Positions 12,032 through 22,255 of a stretch of 64,000 nucleotides of DNA are shown here, piece after piece. The stretch comes from Glandiceps talaboti (taxonomy: Eukaryota; Hemichordata; Enteropneusta; Spengelidae): the NCBI RefSeq assembly GCF_964340395.1, contig NC_135552.1, positions 16,528,194 through 16,592,193 of the forward strand. Reading direction: 5' to 3'. Under the pieces are notes generated by a model. The model was not told the DNA's origin, made no database searches, and was given only the letters and a program-made list of their open reading frames with translations. The position numbers and the translations under genes were made by a program. Within the stretch, counting starts at the first letter, position 1; every line of letters starts with the position of its first letter.

Positions 12032-15000
12032 GGGTAGGTGGTGGCACTTGCTGTCTAGGTCTTGGCTGTTGTTGAACATTTGGTCTCTGTTGGATAAATA
12101 TAGTGAGAACACTATTTTTAATGGAGGTATACTTGTAAGTTGTACAGTAGTTGACTGGTTGCCCAATTTTGTCATGATGGGCTTTTTTTTCTAGTTCACA
12201 CATGTAGGTGACAGAACGAGACAACTTTGATTTCAAAATTTCATGAGGATGTGCGATTGAAGTGAAGTGAATTGAACTGAAATTTATTCCACCAGAGAAG
12301 AAAAATATATACACAAACTTTGAAAGTAATCGAAAGAACATTTCTGGTGAGGGCCATGTAAATATTTCCCTAGGAACAAATCAAAGTCCCTGGACCTGGC
12401 ATGCAAATAATTAAGACAAATTTGGGTGGGTACGAGTTTCACAACAACAATTAGGACGAGACAGAACTCATTCAAGATTTATATGCGCAAAAAAATTTCA
12501 AAACAGATAATTCATCACACAGAACGCCAAGTACAAGGAGTCCATGGGCAACTGGCTTTTATGTTCAGGCCTTGGTATATGCACACAATATGAAAAGCAT
12601 AGCAGGAAAGTGTTAATGTATATATCATTGTATATATATGTACAGTACATCTATAAAATACAACATACCTGTTGAAATGCTGGTGTTGGAGGTCGCTGTT
12701 GTCTTGGCGACTGTGGGGTTGGTGGTGAAAATCTAGGTTCATTGGGTGTGGCCTGCCGCTGTGGGAAATGACCTTGATGTGGTGACCTTTGTGGCTGTGG
12801 TGGAGGTGGTCTATACTGCTGTTGATGTTGCTGTGGAGCGCCGGGCTGAAAACCTTGGGGATGCGGATATCGGTTCCCAGCATTGCCATGACCGTGCATC
12901 TGAAATAAATACACAAATTTCAGAATTTAAAAGTTGTGAAAATCTTACATTTAATAACAAAATGCACTTTATAAGTTTTCTGCTGATTATGGAAATCAGT
13001 GCACACCAGTAATGTAATGTTATAAATTTGATAAGTATGTGATATAAGTGTGATTCCAGAAATGGAGGTTGTTTTGAGTGCATTTGCTTGGGCTACATGT
13101 ATGCATGCTCTCACAATGTTTTGTCGCACCTGATGTTGACAAGCTACAGACTAATATCTATGAAGCTAGCTTGAAATGAAACTATTCTCACTGAAAACCA
13201 TATGTACCTGTTGATCTAGGAGTGGCACCCTCTGTGGTCCACCTTGTCTGGGGTATGGACCTCTTTGATGTGGTAGTGGAGGACCTCTCTGGCGAGGTGG
13301 TCCTTGATTGAGCCCACCGTGGTATGGTGGTCGCTCGCCAGGATAGCGCGGTTGAGTTCCTGGATACATGGGTCGCTGTTGTGGATATGGATACCTTTGA
13401 CGAGGGTCTAGTCCTGGCCGCAGCCCTGATTGAATTGGTCTGCCATAAGGAGGCATCTGACTGTATGATGAGCTAGTTAGAGGACCTGATGCTTGTGGTG
13501 GCCCTACAAGTTACAGAGTACATCATGCATAGTGATAATTACAACATGTACATATTATAAAAATATATGTATTATGTCACTTTAAATACCACGTAATTTG
13601 TGAATTTTAATCATGTACAAATGTACAGTGGGACATTTTATCTGTAAGAGTGAAATGCTGAGTTTTTGTTTTTATAGAAAACCTTGACTATTTGTAACTA
13701 TTAACCCTCTCTAATTCTTGGGTGACCGTTCTCAAATAAACCTTAGCAAAATCCTCGAGTCTATTGCCAAACATTTCACATTGTTAAATCCTGTACACAC
13801 AGCTGTTGCCTGTCAATCCTGAACTAACCTGACTTACATTTCAGACATCATGCCCAGGACCTTGGAATTTCAGAACACAAGATATCTGGTTACTACAGAT
13901 GAAGTAAGTAAACTTACCACCCATCCGTGTTGGCTGGTTTTGTGAAGGGCTTCTATGGTGAGGACCCCATGCCTCTGTTACCTGGGGTTTAAAGTTTCCA
14001 GCTTGGTCTCTGTATTGGTAACCAGGCTGCAAACAACAACAAAGTGAACTATAGTGAAGATTCACTGTACACAAATATGGAATTGCCCATCTGTATTGTT
14101 AAAATCAAAACCGCGTCTAACCTAATTTCTCTCCATTTTAAAAATATTTTCAAACAATCTACCAATCACATGAAATAAATAAGGCGAAGATGTATATTTG
14201 TAAATTACAGTGTTTGTTTCATTTTCTTTATATCATGACTTCAGAGATGGTGACACACCCTTGAAACATGGAACCAATGTTTGTTTACGTTGCATTACAT
14301 ACACATCATGTCACATGTACAATACAAAGCATGATTCATGGACAGATATCTGGTTTGACAGTGTGCAATCTCCTAAATTATATGTATATGAATTAAAGTA
14401 TTGTAACATAGGGGAAGAACTGTTCATGAGATTTGTATGTCAACTGATAAACATGAATGTAAAATAACATGTGAATTTGAGGGTGAAAAAGAATAACAAG
14501 AAAATTGTGACCATAGAATGAAAGTCAGTCATTTTGAACTAACAGAGAAAGAAATTTGGTAGAAATAGGGTAGCACTGTGTGTTCTTTGTCCTTAAGCTC
14601 CTGTTAAACAACACCCACATGTAAAGGCATTATTTAAGAGTCTCATGTTACCTGTGTCACTCCTGTTGATGTTGGGGGTTGATAGGGAGGTCTACTGTGT
14701 TCTGATTGCTGGGGAGGATATTGGGGTGCCCTTTGTTTTTCACTGGATCCTTCTCCTCCCGCTCTCAGTTGTGCTGTAACAAACCCAAATAATATTGTGT
14801 TCAAATTTGGAACAAACAAGAAATATTACTCCATTGTTTTCAAAATACAATACACACACAACAAAAAAAGTACCTGGAAAAGATCGTCTATGTCTAGATG
14901 TGAATGAAGACATATTTATGGGAGAATAAGGTATGACAATGATATTGAACAGCCAAAATATCAGGTAAGAAAGAGAACTCATTTGAAATATCCTTGAAAA

Positions 15001-16072
15001 TATTCATTAGGTCGGTAAAGCATAGTATTATAACGGTCCTTATTGCACGACCAAAACATTCTAATAGTGCAAGTAACGTTGTGACATAACAAACAGACAG
15101 TTTGACAAAGCCTGTCGACCAGGTCAGGCGAAACATTACTCGCAGGTAATTAGAATGTTTTGGTCGTGCAATAAGAACCATTAATATTCATTTGAAATAG
15201 TTTACCATAAGAGTAACCACACACTCTACTTACCCTCTGGTTTAACAGTCACTGTACCTCTGAAATGAGGATTTATGTGGATTTTCTTGGGTATGTTTGG
15301 ATCCAGTCTGGGTCCTGGTACTTGTCCTGGTCCATACGGTAGGAGGGGTCTCTGAGGCATTCCCATGTGCATTAGAGGTTGCACACCTCTGGGTCTATGT
15401 TGCAGTAAGCTCATCATGGGTCTCTGCTGTCCCATTCCCCTTCCTGTAAGCATCATTCCCCTCCCAAAGGGAAACCTCTGTTGGTGTCGTTGGTATTGAT
15501 TCTGATTCTGATTTCTATTTTTCATCTTCTTTTGTCTTTGTTGCTGGTCAAATTCATCAATTGTTGCTTGTATTTCAGCACTCACCTCTGTGAAGGTTTA
15601 AAGATACAATAATCTTATTTATTTACACTGGATAGTTCTTTAAGTACATAAAAACGTAGCTCCAAAGAAGTCCAGTGAGGGCCATCCCTCATGGGTTCAG
15701 TGTTACTGCAGGAGGAAACCAGAGTACCTAGGGAAAACCTGCATCGTTTGGTAGAGTCAAACTGAACGACACTCTCCTTACTTACTGTTACAGCATGGTA
15801 AATTTAATCAAACCCCAAATAAAACATTCACAACAAATAGCTGAAAACACTTCATCAGTCAGACTTGCACATGATAAATCAACACTTCACTATTTCCAAG
15901 CAAACTAGGGGATCTGGGACACTGTTATAATGTCAAAAGTACACTACTGGTACTTTAACAGAAATTGAGAAACAATCGTTTCGGCATTTCAGATTTTTCA
16001 ATTCCAATATTCAGGACATAACATGAACAGCCAGAAAATAAGCCCTTGCTGACCTTCCAACTTATGTTTCTA

Positions 16073-16117
<45 letters not shown>

Positions 16118-17161
16118 CTGTATTTTTCTACTCCTTCACCTAGTCATTTACACACCTATCAGTGTTACTCTCAGGATTACCTACATACAGCGCATCAACT
16201 AGTTTGCAAATGACTTTCATATTATGTTACGTAGATTGACTGTTGTACTGGAATCATAGGATATCAGCACATATCCAATAAACACAGCATAGTTAGAATA
16301 TTGATTTAGCACTTTCTGTATTATGTATAAGGCAGGGATGTAGAAAATGTTAGTTACAAAAGGAAAAAAAATTAGAAAGCCGGAATTTGACATGTGAAGC
16401 ATGCAGTGACCATTTTTAGTCAAGGTTCATACTTTTTAAAGTCTGAGAAACTAAGAAAGGAAGCCTCTGCTATCTCCATTTTTGTAAAAATTTGTAAATC
16501 CATGGTTGCTATCAAAGAAGGCTTTACAATAAAGGTAAGGAAATTAAACACAAATTCATTTGTGTAAACATTTTGATAAAATTAATGTTTCCACAATGTT
16601 TCCATGTTTCAGAATTTTCTCAGCCATAAATTCATTTATTTTTTTCTACCTTCTACCTATTTTCTACATCCTTGATAAGGTAGAGCCACTTTTGTGTTAC
16701 CTACCTAGTGTATCTGGTATGTCTCTTTTCCTTGTTGTAGTGGTTGCCACCACACCTGACCCAACTGTGTCTGACTTCTGTCTTTCTGACTTAAACCTGG
16801 CTCTTGTCTCATCATCATCGTCTTCACTGTCACTACTCTCTAGTATTGCATCATCTAATTCTTCTGTGTTATCATCTTGTCTCTCCTCAGTTTCAATTTC
16901 AGGTTCTAGTCCCTATTTAAGAAGGAAACAATTAAGCAAATATGTTTTTTTATATGAAAGACAAATTCTAAAAGTATGTGTGTGTCAGTGTGCCCTCTAA
17001 GCCAAGTTGACATGCTACTGATGCACACAATTTCTAGTGACGCACCAAAATTTGGAGTTCTCCTATCTCTTACTATGTGGTGGTGACTCACAAGAAATCC
17101 CACTTTTTCTCATTTTGACTCACAACAACAAAATTGGCTATTATTGTTGTGTGTGTGCGTG

Positions 17162-17193
<32 letters not shown>

Positions 17194-19429
17194 CATGCAT
17201 GCGTGTGCATGTGTGTGTGTCACACGTTTACAAAAAGTATGTTTTGGGGCTGAATAATATCGCAGTATTCAGTACTGGACAATCATGTCATGACTCTGAA
17301 AACCCAGTGCAATAGTATTTACTTTGGTCTTGAGATTTAACACTTAGCATTTTGTTCAGAATAAACATCCCTATACTTGAAATGCAGCATCAATTTTAAC
17401 ATAAGAATTGAAAGAAAACTGCCCCCCCCCCTCCAAACCTTTACATTGTATACCTGAGAAATATCTTAAAAGACAACTTAAGCAACCAAAAGTTCCCATT
17501 ACGTTTTCAGAGAAAGGATTTTGTAAAATTGAATATAAGAGTTAACTTTCTTGCTATGAACTTTCTATAAATCAGGAATTTTATCTGGCTAGAATCTTGT
17601 TTTTTCCCAACTTGTAGGTTTTTTGTGTTGTGTTCAGGTTTAAGTTTTAATCTGGTAAATGCAAGCACTTTACTAACCTATATAAGTTTAAGGAGATATA
17701 ATAAGCTCTCAAAAATATGATTATCATTGACTGAACTCACCACTTCAGGGGTATCCTCTGGTGTATTGTCTTCTGCTTCTAGATCTGTATCATCTCCTGA
17801 TTTATCTTGTATCAGTTCCTGTGTTACAACAGACTCACTAGGGTAAATAGCCTGTGTTTGTCCTCCACCTTCATCAAAAGTATCATCCAATATGTCATCG
17901 TCTTGGACACGAATGTCTAATATGTCATTATTTAAATCATCTGTATCTTCCAGGAGGACATCAATTCCATCTTGGACGTCTTCCCTGCAATGAAGGAATC
18001 AAGAAGTACATTTTATTTACATGTAACAAGGGTTAAATAAAAAGTAAGTACAACAAAGCTACATGTATCCTGTGGTTATAACACCACCTTTGCAGTATAT
18101 GTATGATAATGTATACACATACATGATAAGCACATATGCAAAAGCATAACTTTTAATAACTAACGGCATAAAATCAATATAATATTTTTTCAGCTAAATT
18201 TTTTCGTATAACTAACAGTGTAAATAAAATACTCCCTTACTGTACATGTATATATGTACCACTCTGTGTATGCACACAGAGAAAGGATAACTTTACATAC
18301 TACATTGACAACAGTGTTCTGAACAAAGAACTGTTTAGATCATTACCTCAGTTCATCTTCTCCATGGTGATCTTGGCCTTCATCATTTCCATCATCTAAC
18401 AAGTCACCGTCTTCTACATCACTGGCTAGTAGAGCGTCTTCATCTAATTCTTCATCAGAATATTCTGTTTTTGTCTATTGAAAGAGAAGTTGCACACAAT
18501 TTATTATGGTTGCAATAACTTCAGTCATATGACCTACCTGTTCAGATTCATTTTGAGCTAAAAGATACATAAAATTCAAATACAGATATCATATTCCTAC
18601 TGCCAAGTTATTGGCACCTGAAACAATACTGGTTGTAGTATAATATGACATCACTCGATGACTTAATATTTATCAAGATCAATACCTTTTTAGTTGGAAA
18701 GTATTCATCCTTTAGAAGGTCGTCATCACTGTCCCATGATGCCTCAGTTGGTCTCTTTCTGTTGTATGCTTTATCATCATCACTAAGGTCAAATTCATCT
18801 AAATGAAATAAAAGGGAAAGGAAACTTAGACTTAGAGATACATCTTTAGGAACTTCAGTATTATGTAGGAGAAGATGTATATGAAGAGGTTATACTTTAG
18901 TACATGACAAGATTAACTTGTTACTTCATTAATATTAAAGACACTGGCGAAAATGTATAGACTCTGTGTCACTGTGTATGCAAGAATCATGGATACATGT
19001 ATGTACAATGATATACGTGTAGTTGGTTACACTAGTTAGTGGTAGGTTGTTGCCCTAAGGCTAAAGATTGAGAAATTTATTTTCTTTGTCATGCATGACA
19101 TTGATATCAAAGTAACTACTCATACATCGTGTTTGAATTATAATTTATATGCTTTCTATACAATATCAAAGTGTATAAACAAACTCTAAATCTATCACTA
19201 AACTTTACAAATGGTCCCCAGAGACTAGATAGTCACATAATATTGCATTTTAAGCGACATGTACTATACACATTACAGTTGTACACACGTATTCTTTAGA
19301 TTGTCGTTCACTAATTTCAGTCACCCCATTCAACTCGCAGTGTTGTTGTCCTTGAATGGTGAAGCACACACTTCGCACGAATGTGTTCGTAGCTGTCTTT
19401 CTGTCATACATACCTTCAAAATCCGACAT
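6915..19429 (-). CDS. RBM33: RNA-binding protein 33 (RBM33), complete, 15 coding exons
   Basis: RBM33 is a nuclear RNA-binding protein; in mammals it binds RNA and partners with export and m6A-demethylation factors. Exons, 5' to 3' on the minus strand: 19414-19429, 18686-18798, 18347-18474, 17741-17984, 16705-16912, 15234-15587, 14652-14773, 13918-14026, 13208-13503, 12669-12899, 11802-12086, 10383-11285, 9595-9999, 7375-7463, 6915-6963. All junctions are GT-AG and in phase, giving 3552 bases (1183 aa), close to human RBM33 (about 1170). The start is MSDFEDEFDLSDDD. An acidic N-terminal half contains SWDSDDDLLKDEYFPTKK, then DIPDTLEVSAEIQ, then KKIHINPHFRGTV, all typical of the family. A Pro/Gln-rich middle follows, then a coiled coil (LKIKLDEQKKLREAI, exon 12), a polyGln tract and a C-terminal RRM split over exons 13-15 (VTIDGLPSSITKDRL ... 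HKALAIFIRAEHAL ... HMIDLSHINVSI). Introns hold a LINE remnant, MITEs and microsatellites; the remaining intron sequence shows nothing recognisable. Confidence 0.95.
7494..7622. repeat. Tandem copies of a MITE left terminus
   Basis: Two consecutive units of about 64 bases read TACAACGAGTAACACTGAA ... AAAGCACTTTCT ... CATTCATAT. A third copy begins at about 8065 and runs into a full inverted-repeat element. They are therefore orphan left ends of that element, arranged in tandem within the last RBM33 intron but one. Confidence 0.75.
7623..8064 (-). mobile_element. 5'-truncated LINE fragment (L2/CR1-like 3' end)
   Basis: On the minus strand an open frame of about 88 codons ends at 7807. It contains the C-terminal block typical of L2/CR1-type reverse transcriptase proteins: YGDRAFSICGPRLWNALPP then LRSSHTLNSFKSALKYHLF. 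The roughly 180-base 3' part ends in a CGCTCTATAAGAAATAAAT-like end and a TTA-type microsatellite tail at 7623-7640. Only the last part of the element is present, as usual after target-primed reverse transcription. It is inserted between two tandem units of the MITE terminus inside RBM33. Confidence 0.8.
8065..8400. mobile_element. Foldback MITE with a long near-perfect palindrome
   Basis: The left end carries GTAACACTGAAGTAAAGCAC and CATATCAAGTGTAAAAGTATA (8130-8150). The second motif recurs inverted at about 8222-8242. The right end (about 8250-8395) is itself a palindrome centred on 8320, with arms of about 70 bases interrupted by one 4-base indel (TACAG against TATACTAG). A related copy lies at 44.43-44.63 kb. 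There is no open frame, so it is a non-autonomous element. Confidence 0.8.
8466..8521 (-). pseudogene. Decayed duplicate of RBM33 exon 14
   Basis: On the minus strand, TTTTCAG is followed by AATGTTCAGATTATT and CAACACAAAGCATTTGCC, matching the start of the true exon (7463 downward), including its acceptor and the adjacent intron word GAAAATTTAT. It would encode NVQIILTQHKAFAIF. It then diverges and meets a stop in the next 25 bases, with no good donor, so it cannot replace exon 14 in full. A second shorter echo lies at about 8575-8606 (TTTGCAATTTTTAGGGCTTC on the minus strand). Confidence 0.75.
10842..10918 (-). repeat. CAG/CAA tract encoding polyGln in RBM33
   Basis: An uninterrupted run of CAA and CAG codons in exon 12 encodes about 25 glutamines directly after the coiled coil. 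Further Gln-rich blocks lie in exons 11 and 13. The tract is likely to vary in length between alleles. Open frames on the opposite strand here (polyLeu, polyVal) are shadows. Confidence 0.9.
15026..15186. mobile_element. Short MITE with 36-base terminal inverted repeats
   Basis: The left end reads CCTTATTGCACGACCAAAAC and on to CATTCTAAT. The right end is its inverse, ATTAGAATGTTTTGGTCGTG followed by CAATAAGAACC. The element is about 160 bases, has no open frame and lies in the intron between RBM33 exons 6 and 7. Confidence 0.85.
15655..15785. repeat. Dispersed repeat fragment, GGAGGAAACCAGAGTACC type
   Basis: The word CAGGAGGAAACCAGAGTACC followed by GGGAAAACCTGC resembles a short repeat seen in many marine invertebrate genomes. 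It is intronic within RBM33, and its borders are uncertain. Confidence 0.4.
16072..16117. repeat. AATC tetranucleotide microsatellite
   Basis: About eleven perfect AATC units in an RBM33 intron. Confidence 0.95.
17142..17231. repeat. TG microsatellite
   Basis: A TG-rich stretch with CATG interruptions and a perfect core of about 22 bases, in the intron between RBM33 exons 4 and 5. Confidence 0.9.
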
Positions 19430-19563
19430 TATCAGACTCTTGCACTAAAGGGAATATAAGGTGATATCTTCCCCGTCGTAATCACCGTATCAGCAGCATA
19501 TAAGGCGTACAAACTTACGAACAATATTTTTCTCCTGTCCCTTTCAATCAACACACCATTCTC

Positions 19564-19573
19564 AAAATGGCGG
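19564..19573. promoter_or_regulatory. YY1-like motif in the RBM33 promoter
   Basis: AAAATGGCGG on the plus strand, about 135 bases upstream of the RBM33 start codon on the opposite strand. The word matches the AANATGGCG core bound by YY1 in many TATA-less promoters. I see no TATA box nearby. Confidence 0.45.
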
Positions 19574-19844
19574 GCAGTACGAGGATGACAAGCAAAATTA
19601 ATATAATTTTAAAATGCTTAAATTAGCTAGCGAAAATTCACACACTGGGATATTAATATGATAATACCTAATCCAGTCTAATATCTTCAAAGTTGTAATA
19701 ATTTTGAAGTGTTCTACGCGAGAGTATAAATTCGTCATATTTATATGTAGGCAACGAGGTTGATTTCGGTGGTGGCGCTTTTCAGAAGACGCAGGTCATC
19801 TGTGCAGACTGTTAGGACAGATACACTACTAAAAAGTAGAGAAG

Positions 19845-20190
19845 ATATGACCACAGGGGACCCAGGAACCGTGTCACAAATAAATAAATGACAAACGAAC
19901 GACAAGTATAGGGACAAATAAAATGATTAAATAAACCAGCAAATAAACAGATAAGTTTTTTGTACCCATCACTATTAGTATTAGTATAAAAAAAAACCCC
20001 ACATGGGTACAAAAAAAAACGTATCTAGGTATACCCCCACGAGTATCTGTTTATTTGCTGGTTTATTTAATTATTTTATTTGTCCCTATACTTGTCGTTC
20101 ATTTGCTTGTTCATTTGTCATTTTATTTGATAGTTTATTTGTTTGTTTTGTTTTGTTTGTCACACGGTTTCTGGGTCCCCTGTGATATGA
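19845..20190. mobile_element. Foldback element with long terminal inverted repeats
   Basis: The left arm (19845-19962) contains CCACAGGGGACCCAGGAACC, ACGACAAGTATAGGGAC and AACCAGCAAATAAACAG. The right arm (about 20043-20190) carries the same words inverted and ends in GGTCCCCTGTGATATGA. The arms are about 115-145 bases and near-identical, apart from extra sequence in the right arm. A third, eroded end (ACCACAGGGATCCCAGGAAC) starts at about 20276. No open frame suggests a transposase. Confidence 0.85.
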
Positions 20191-20343
20191 CTAGTATAAT
20201 CACATACAGAAACAAGCAAAACAACAAAACCAAAGGGAGGGAAGATGAGAAAGAGAAAAATACATTATAGGACTAACCACAGGGATCCCAGGAACAGTTA
20301 CAAATAGTGATATTATACTTGACAACTAAGTGACAAGGAGCAC

Positions 20344-20521
20344 TTATAAGTATAGCTGCAATAATTGTAGCGCTTGATGTGATTTTGAGGGCTTTTTCAT
20401 CAATTTTTGAGCCTTTTTCGTTCCGACGTTTAACCCGAATCAAACGTCGGAACGAAAACAGAGGAAAAAGCCCTTAAAAATCACATCAAATGCTAAATTA
20501 TTGCAGCTATTATAAGTATAG
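20344..20521. mobile_element. MITE with perfect 12-base flanking direct repeats
   Basis: The direct repeat TTATAAGTATAG occurs at 20344-20355 and 20510-20521. Between them lies a foldback of about 150 bases: CTGCAATAATTGTAGC pairs with GCTAAATTATTGCAG, then TGATGTGATTTT pairs with AAAAATCACATCA. The centre is a second perfect stem, GTTCCGACGTTT against AAACGTCGGAAC. Confidence 0.85.
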
Positions 20522-22255
20522 TTCATTGTGATTCAAGATGTAAAGGACATGTACAGATTTTGATTGGTGGGTATCTGGGAGCCAGAAAAAAAAATGCTCG
20601 TTGAGTCTAGTATTGTGTAAAGAATACACCTTTATTTCTACACAACTGTTTGCTCTACCATTGCACTTTCAAATATGATTATATTTTATTTTATTTCATC
20701 ATTATAGTTGATAATGGCCGAATGGTGGCCACATTTACTATAAAAAATTTAATTTGCCAACCAACTCTGGCATCTTCATAGAGACCTCATTTACTTGTCT
20801 AGACCAATGTTATTCATGATGAGCTTTCTAATGAGACATTGGTTTTTGACCTCTATGTTCAAGGTCAAATGATTTAAAATATTAAAAGTGTTCATGTGCA
20901 AATCTGACATACATGGACCAGTTTCTAACAAACCTAGCACAACTGTCAGATACTATAGTCCAATTATGTACATCAATTTATTTCATGACCTTCACAATAA
21001 TGACTGAGTGATGGCCGTATTTCTCGTAATTGAAATTCAGAATATGAATGAGCAAGTTTAAACGTTGCGGAGTTTGTCTTTTGGTATTGTTATTGTAATG
21101 AGTTTAACAGAAGTTTGCCCGGGAAAGTCTCATATTACGTCAATTCTGCCAAACTTCAAATCAATGATAAAGTTCTCTGTAAAAGTGAATGAAACCATTA
21201 CATTGTAAATTCTGCCAAAGTTCAGATCAATGATAACTCTGTAAAAGTGAATGAAACCATTAATTTTTATCAAACATCATAAATTCACAAAAGGCACACT
21301 TCTCCTTTAAACACATATTTCTCCTCCCATAAACCACAGACAAAAATTATATGGTACATATTTTTTTGACATTATAGTACCCAGTTAGTAAACAATATGA
21401 TCACCTTGCGTTTCAATGAGATCGATCTACATCTCACTCTGACATACCTAGGAACATCCTCACCTAATATCAACCCAACAATAATAAATAATAAAAAGTA
21501 TCATACAAAATACTAAACAACAATAAAAATAACTATAATCCATAAATTTCCAGTGTTAAGTGAAGTTCTACTAAATCAATAGGTCTTTATTTGGCAAGTG
21601 AAAATTTTTTATGAAAATCTTTGTCATTACAAGACTATATATAATGTACTGTGTTTGCTTTACTACAATTCCACATATATTTGAAATTTATTCATATTTA
21701 TCTTCAAGTACTTAAACTAGTAATTATTTGCCTTTTGCTATGCACACACACTTATGAGGTCAAAAGACAAATTTTGATTCATGTTGATATCTATTACATC
21801 AGTTTTGACATTCAATAGTACAAATTAGTATTATGTTGATAGCACTAAGTGTAGGTGCCGTGATGGGGGGTGTGTGTGTGTGTGTGTGTGTGGGGGGGGG
21901 GGTGATATCCAAAGCTAATTGCACACTAAATTGACAAACTGGACACAAACTTGTCAGGCTCTGGAAATATTTTGTAAGCTGGGTTCAGGAACGCATGCCC
22001 GATGTCCCTTTAGCTATTGAGAATGTAGTATAGTGGATGCCATCTTAGATTCTTTCACCAAAAATATATCAACCTTATTTAGAGAAATGGGTAATGAACA
22101 TAAACCAAAGTTTGTGTGTATAGCGTCAAATACAGGATGTACGGTAGTCCCATCCCCTCCTCCCCAGTCAGTTCATAATTGTCACTGAGATGTAAAGGAT
22201 CGATCTGCCAGTGTGCACATGAGATTGACTGTTTAATTTCCATCTTCCCTATTGC
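20522..22255. other. Intergenic region between RBM33 5' side and ZNF gene 1 3' end
   Basis: No coding sequence is recognised. There is a two-copy tandem duplication (about 21141-21262, word AATTCTGCCAAA ... TGAATGAAACCATTA) and a TG/G tract at 21863-21902. The 21.5-22.2 kb part may be the 3' UTR of the zinc finger gene; a minus-strand AATAAA lies near 21584. Confidence 0.5.
21863..21902. repeat. TG microsatellite followed by poly-G
   Basis: About eleven TG units followed by nine to eleven G bases. Confidence 0.9.
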
